Origin: an uncultured Bacillaceae bacterium
GTDB lineage: Bacteria; Bacillota; Bacilli; Bacillales; Pradoshiaceae
DNA length: 9,598 nt
NCBI GenBank assembly: GCA_904501845.1
Contig: CAJGCH010000103.1
Coordinates: 1-9,598 of the forward strand
Reading direction: 5' to 3'
Under the pieces are notes generated by a model. That model saw nothing but the letters and a program-made list of their open reading frames with translations. It searched no databases and was not told the origin of the DNA. Shown here piece by piece: positions 6,795 through 9,598 of this stretch (its first letter is position 1; each line of letters begins with the position of its first letter). Made by a program: the position numbers and the translations under genes.

Positions 6795-6809
6795 CCAGCC
6801 ATTGGCTGG
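6795..6809. promoter_or_regulatory. 15-bp perfect palindrome, candidate operator
   Basis: CCAGCCATTGGCTGG has 7-bp arms around a single central base. The one-base centre is too tight for an RNA hairpin loop but suits a dimeric DNA-binding protein. It begins one base beyond the end of the helD -35 box and lies in the leader of the thioesterase gene, 27 bases before its ATG, so a bound protein could affect both genes. I do not recognise it as the site of a known regulator. Confidence 0.4.
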
Positions 6810-6836
6810 CATCTGGTTTTCTAGAAAGAAGGTAAG

Positions 6837-7358
6837 ATGATAGTGGAAACAAAAACATGCAATGAATCCAGAGTCGTAAAAACAAACCGAATCTTTCCAA
6901 GTGACGTAAATGACCATAACACATTATTTGGCGGGAAGCTTATGAGTGATATTGATATGACGGCTTCTATCTCGGCTACACGCCATTGCCGCAAAGCTGT
7001 CGTAACGGCTTCGACAGATTCAGTAGATTTCTTAGCGCCTATTTCTCCGAAGGATTCCGTTTGCTTGGAATCATATGTAAGCTGGACAGGGAATAGTTCA
7101 ATGGAAGTATTCGTTAAGGTAACAGCAGAAAATTTAATGACCGGAGAACGCAAAATAGCCGCAACAGCCTTCTTAACATTTGTTGCAATGGATGAGTTCG
7201 GGAAGCCGGCACGTGTGCCAAAGGTTCTCCCTGAAACGGAAGAAGAGAAGAAATTAAATGAGACGGCAGCCTTTAGAGCGGAGAAGCGGAAGGAACATCG
7301 CAAGCAAAGCAAAGAGCTCGCTTCATTCTTTCATACAAACCGTCCTTGGGAACGCTGA
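6837..7358 (+). CDS. ykhA: YkhA-like acyl-CoA thioesterase (hotdog fold)
   Basis: 173 residues, matching B. subtilis YkhA in length. The start ATG has AAGAAGG (6826-6832) just upstream. The hotdog-fold active-site stretch is clear near residues 21-40: 'PSDVNDHNTLFGGKLMSDIDMTA', with the N-x-x-x-T-L-F-G-G turn and the acidic Asp on the following helix. The strands 'VVTASTDSVDFLAPI', 'VCLESYVSWTGNSSMEV' and 'ATAFLTFVAMD' complete the sheet. The family hydrolyses acyl-CoA thioesters to free fatty acid and CoA in the cytoplasm, usually as a hexamer, and is thought to tune acyl-CoA pools. The C-terminus (about 135-165) is a strongly charged Glu/Lys/Arg helix. The gene stands alone between the shared helD control region and a convergent terminator. 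The exact chain-length preference cannot be told. Confidence 0.9.
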   Translation: MIVETKTCNESRVVKTNRIFPSDVNDHNTLFGGKLMSDIDMTASISATRHCRKAVVTASTDSVDFLAPISPKDSVCLESYVSWTGNSSMEVFVKVTAENLMTGERKIAATAFLTFVAMDEFGKPARVPKVLPETEEEKKLNETAAFRAEKRKEHRKQSKELASFFHTNRPWER

Positions 7359-7376
7359 ATAATAGAGTTCAATAAG

Positions 7377-7417
7377 AAAGGAACCATCGAAAGTTGAAAC
7401 AGGCGGTGGTTCCTTTT
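7377..7417. terminator. Bidirectional terminator between thioesterase and MBL hydrolase
   Basis: AAAGGAACCA (7377-7386) pairs with TGGTTCCTTT (7407-7416), and the stem continues inward through a T-G pair and two further pairs (to 7389/7404). The T-run is TTTT then GTT on the plus strand and TTTCTT on the minus strand, so it can serve both convergent genes. It begins 18 bases after the thioesterase stop and ends a few bases before the MBL stop. Confidence 0.8.
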
Positions 7418-7422
7418 GTTAT

Positions 7423-8271
7423 TCACTCCTCTTCATAGGCACGTTCATTTGGCTTGGCTATTTCATCAAAATGAACGGAAAGCTCATCAAGCTTATGTGC
7501 TAAATATTCTTCGAGCAGAGGCAGTCCATGGCCGGTAACGGCGTATTGAGGCTTTAAGGCATTTAGTTTTCTGACAGAATCACCGGCAGCTTCCCAATCT
7601 GTCGTGAAATAGGCTGGCGGACCGCTTATTTCCTGCTTTTGAGTGAGAACCTTATATAAGGACTCTTGTTTGACGCCGACGAAGGCATCTCCGGCAATCA
7701 GGAAGCTGTCATCATTACGGAAAAGGGAGATATGGCCAGGAGTATGACCAGGTGTATGAATCCATTGCCAGCGGGGCATATGAGGGACTGTGCCTTCTGC
7801 AGGCAAGGCCTGGACCTTGTTGCCAATATCAATGCCGTGATTTGGAAAGAAACGGGCAATATCCGGTACGAGTCCTCCTGCGGCCTTTGTGTTCGGCTCT
7901 GGGTAATTTCTCTGTCCGGTTAAATAAGGAAGCTCGAGTTCGTGGGCATAAACGGGAATATCCCACTTTTCCAAAAGGGCTTCAAGCGCCCCGACATGGT
8001 CGAAATGTCCATGCGTCAGAATAATGGCTCTTGGCTTGCGTCCCTTTCCGAAACGATTCTCAACCGCTTCGATAATCTCATCATCGGCTTTTGGCATCCC
8101 TGCATCGACCAATACGAAATCTTCCTGATTTGGCAGTCCGACTAATGTAACATTGACAATTTGGGTGTTCAATACATAAATATCTTCTTTGACCTCAATT
8201 CCCATTCCGCTTGTCATGGAGGTTAAAGGAATATATGTATTCTGGAATGTTTGCTTTGATTTTCGTTCCAT
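7423..8271 (-). CDS. MBL-fold metallohydrolase, function unassigned
   Basis: 282 residues. On the minus strand AAGGAGGAG (8286-8278) precedes the ATG. The metallo-beta-lactamase fold is unmistakable. The metal site T-H-G-H-F-D-H is at 86-92 (His87, His89, Asp91, His92), the third ligand His176 lies in 'HTPGHTPGH' (172-180), the bridging Asp195 is in 'IAGDAF' and the last His248 is in 'TGHG'. All ligands for a two-metal centre are present. The 'HTPGHTPGH' plus 'GDAF' arrangement is of the glyoxalase-II/lactonase-like type rather than a nuclease, and the enzyme would hydrolyse a thioester, lactone or similar bond in the cytoplasm; no signal peptide is seen. B. subtilis has several such proteins of unknown substrate. 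The convergent thioesterase is probably chance proximity. A non-coding interval of about 240 bases separates it from the divergently oriented SEDS gene. Confidence 0.85.
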   Translation of the reverse strand: MERKSKQTFQNTYIPLTSMTSGMGIEVKEDIYVLNTQIVNVTLVGLPNQEDFVLVDAGMPKADDEIIEAVENRFGKGRKPRAIILTHGHFDHVGALEALLEKWDIPVYAHELELPYLTGQRNYPEPNTKAAGGLVPDIARFFPNHGIDIGNKVQALPAEGTVPHMPRWQWIHTPGHTPGHISLFRNDDSFLIAGDAFVGVKQESLYKVLTQKQEISGPPAYFTTDWEAAGDSVRKLNALKPQYAVTGHGLPLLEEYLAHKLDELSVHFDEIAKPNERAYEEE

Positions 8272-8309
8272 GGCATACTCCTCCTTCTTTCTTCATTTGT
8301 TTTTCTTTA

Positions 8310-8383
8310 CCCTCTTTATTTTCTTACTAACGGGCATTTCGAAACAGGTATAAAATGGTTATGAACAAAAAATGCCGAGAGGG
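8310..8383 (-). promoter_or_regulatory. Nested inverted repeats in the MBL gene leader
   Basis: CCCTCT (8310-8315) is complementary to AGAGGG (8378-8383), and inside it GGCATTT (8333-8339) is complementary to AAATGCC (8370-8376). In a minus-strand RNA this makes a two-tier stem with a 17-base bulge, ending about 24 bases before the MBL ribosome binding site. The pairs are short and could be chance, and no known riboswitch is recognised. Confidence 0.2.
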
Positions 8384-8394
8384 TTGTTAAAGTG

Positions 8395-8400
8395 TATAAT
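8395..8400 (+). promoter_or_regulatory. Possible -10 box for the SEDS gene
   Basis: A perfect TATAAT is present about 115 bases before the chosen start, and TATAAA at 8413-8418 is a second option. Neither has a good -35 hexamer at the right distance, nor a TGn extension, so the promoter assignment is weak. Confidence 0.25.
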
Positions 8401-8514
8401 CTAACTTTAAACTATAAAATTTAGCACTATCCTTTAAGTTGTGATTTATGTATGTTCAAGTATAATAAAGGGTATGGCTTTACCTTTACTTTAGGAAGAA
8501 TATGGTGGGTTTAC

Positions 8515-9486
8515 ATGTCTAATAATAATCGTAATTTCAGTTCGAGGATCGATTACGGTCTTCTGTTTATTATCTTCCTTCTATTTGTCATGAGCTGTCT
8601 TGCCATATATAGTGCCCAGACAACAGGACAATATGGAGAGAATTTTGTCGTTAAACAAATTGTGTGGTATGCGGTTGGTTTGACAATTGCTTTTTTAATC
8701 ATGACATTGGATGCTGATCAGCTGAAGAAGATGTCATGGTATTTATATGGGCTTGGCCTTCTTCTCTTGCTCGGTTTGATTGTTGCACCTGAGAGCTTGG
8801 CGCCTGTTCGAAATGGAGCGAAAAGCTGGTATCAACTACCGGGGCTGGGTTCTATACAGCCCTCAGAGATGATGAAGGTATTTTTGATTATGGCCTTGGC
8901 TGCTCTCGTCCAAAATCATCATGCGAAGCATCGAATTCGAACAATGCAAACGGATTTCATCCTGCTCATGAAAATCGGCTTGACGACGGCAGCTCCTTTA
9001 ATGCTTGTTATGCAGCAGCCTGACCTTGGAACCTCTCTAGTCATGATTGCTATCATGATTGGGATGATTTTTGTTTCTGGGATAACATGGAGAATCTTGC
9101 TGCCGATGTTTGGCGGCGGAGTCTTGCTGGTTGGCACTATTTTTTATTTAGTCGTCTGGCATCCAAATATTATGGAAAAATACTTCCACGTGAAACAATA
9201 CCAATTTGGGCGAATTTATGCATGGCTGGATCCGTATAATTACACCTCAGCAGAGGGTTACCAATTAATTAAGTCCTTGCTCGCTATTGGATCTGGAACG
9301 ACCTCTGGAAAGGGATTCGGAAACCGTGAAGTGTATTTGCCGGAAGGGCATACGGACTTTATTTTTTCAGTCATAGGCGAGGAGTATGGTTTCCTTGGAG
9401 CTAGTGCGGTGATTATTCTTTACTTTATGCTTGTTTATAATATGACGAAGATTGGTCTTGAAACCAAAAATGAATATAATAGTTAA
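8515..9486 (+). CDS. RodA/FtsW-type SEDS peptidoglycan glycosyltransferase, C-terminally truncated
   Basis: 323 residues from ATG 8515, preferred because GGTGGG (8504-8509) sits upstream; the in-frame ATG at 8452 has no ribosome binding site. SEDS proteins polymerise lipid II into glycan strands at the membrane, RodA in elongation and FtsW in division. Family blocks are intact up to the break: 'NGAKSWYQL' and 'IQPSEMMKV' (100-122), 'QQPDLGTSLV' (167-176), 'LDPYNYTSAEGYQ' (238-250), and 'PEGHTDFIFSVIGEEYGFLGA' near 277-296, which contains the probable catalytic Asp281. About eight hydrophobic segments are visible. Normal members have about 390-400 residues and end in two more membrane helices with a 'P-F-I-S-Y-G-G-S' motif. 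Here the frame ends at TAA right after 'LETKNEYNS', and none of the three forward frames in the next 110 bases resembles the missing part. It is either a pseudogene, a gene cut by an insertion or deletion, or a short form. Confidence 0.8.
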   Translation: MSNNNRNFSSRIDYGLLFIIFLLFVMSCLAIYSAQTTGQYGENFVVKQIVWYAVGLTIAFLIMTLDADQLKKMSWYLYGLGLLLLLGLIVAPESLAPVRNGAKSWYQLPGLGSIQPSEMMKVFLIMALAALVQNHHAKHRIRTMQTDFILLMKIGLTTAAPLMLVMQQPDLGTSLVMIAIMIGMIFVSGITWRILLPMFGGGVLLVGTIFYLVVWHPNIMEKYFHVKQYQFGRIYAWLDPYNYTSAEGYQLIKSLLAIGSGTTSGKGFGNREVYLPEGHTDFIFSVIGEEYGFLGASAVIILYFMLVYNMTKIGLETKNEYNS

Positions 9487-9532
9487 CTTATTTTATAAGG
9501 AGATAGAATCTAAAACACTGCAAAATTTTTTA

Positions 9533-9598
9533 ATGCTAGAGCAATTATTGAGACAAAAAAAAGAAGAACTCTCACAGAAGGAACTTGATGAAGTGGAA
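9533..9598 (+). CDS. Start or interior of an unidentified open frame, cut by the window end
   Basis: From ATG 9533 the frame reads MLEQLLRQKKEELSQKELDE and continues to the last base. It is open further back to 9446, including an ATG at 9470 inside the end of the SEDS gene. It is very rich in Glu, Lys, Gln and Leu, like a helical or coiled-coil segment. No suitable ribosome binding site precedes ATG 9533; AAGGAG at 9497-9502 is about 30 bases away, and none precedes 9470. With so little visible it cannot be identified, and it may be a remnant at the truncation junction rather than a whole gene. Confidence 0.3.
   Translation, partial: MLEQLLRQKKEELSQKELDEVE

Noticed and set aside
6821..7312. 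163-codon open frame on the minus strand opposite the thioesterase gene
   Set aside because: It is fully antisense to a clearly recognised hotdog thioesterase, has a low-complexity Ser/Phe-rich translation and no ribosome binding site.
7666..8145. Three overlapping plus-strand open frames opposite the MBL hydrolase
   Set aside because: They are antisense to a gene with complete metal-binding motifs, lack start signals and have no family-like sequence.
8452..8514. 21-residue extension of the SEDS protein from ATG 8452
   Set aside because: It has no ribosome binding site, while ATG 8515 has GGTGGG upstream and gives a start typical of the family.

Overview
The window looks like a chromosomal segment of a low-GC, endospore-forming member of the Bacillaceae or a close relative. 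Pointers are strong AGGAGG-type ribosome binding sites, intrinsic terminators with U-tracts, a KinB-like multi-pass sensor kinase, a Gram-positive HelD-type ATPase, a YkhA-like thioesterase, an HtrA/HtrC-type PDZ protease end, and a SEDS (RodA/FtsW) protein. No phage gene, transposase, CRISPR array, tRNA or rRNA is visible.

Layout. (1) 1-192 is the 3' end of an HtrA-family serine protease (PDZ domain), followed by three tandem hairpins, the last a perfect 20-bp-stem terminator. (2) 193-794 is a 600-bp gene-free stretch. It holds those hairpins, a GC-rich structured repeat-like element (about 414-560) and a sigma-A-type promoter (727-755). (3) 795-2599 is a two-gene lipid operon: a PlsC-like acyltransferase with altered catalytic motifs and a UgtP/MGDG-synthase-like GT28 glycosyltransferase, closed by a terminator. 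(4) 3019-4275 is an orphan membrane histidine kinase of the sporulation-kinase type. It converges, through a bidirectional terminator, on (5) a HelD-type RNA polymerase recycling ATPase on the minus strand (4329-6674). (6) helD and a divergently transcribed YkhA-like acyl-CoA thioesterase (6837-7358) share a compact control region with overlapping promoters and a 15-bp perfect palindrome. (7) The thioesterase converges on an MBL-fold hydrolase on the minus strand (7423-8271). (8) 8515-9486 is a RodA-like SEDS protein that stops about 70 residues early, followed by the start of an unidentified open frame running off the window.

The genes are mostly single-gene transcription units separated by terminators, so the window reads as a set of independent envelope, signalling and housekeeping functions. 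The one clear functional pair is the acyltransferase/glycosyltransferase operon, which suggests (by inference) synthesis of a membrane glycolipid. I see no unmistakable new system. The best leads are the catalytically altered PlsC-like protein in its glycolipid operon, the truncated SEDS gene with an unexplained junction, the intergenic structured repeat, and the shared helD/thioesterase control region.
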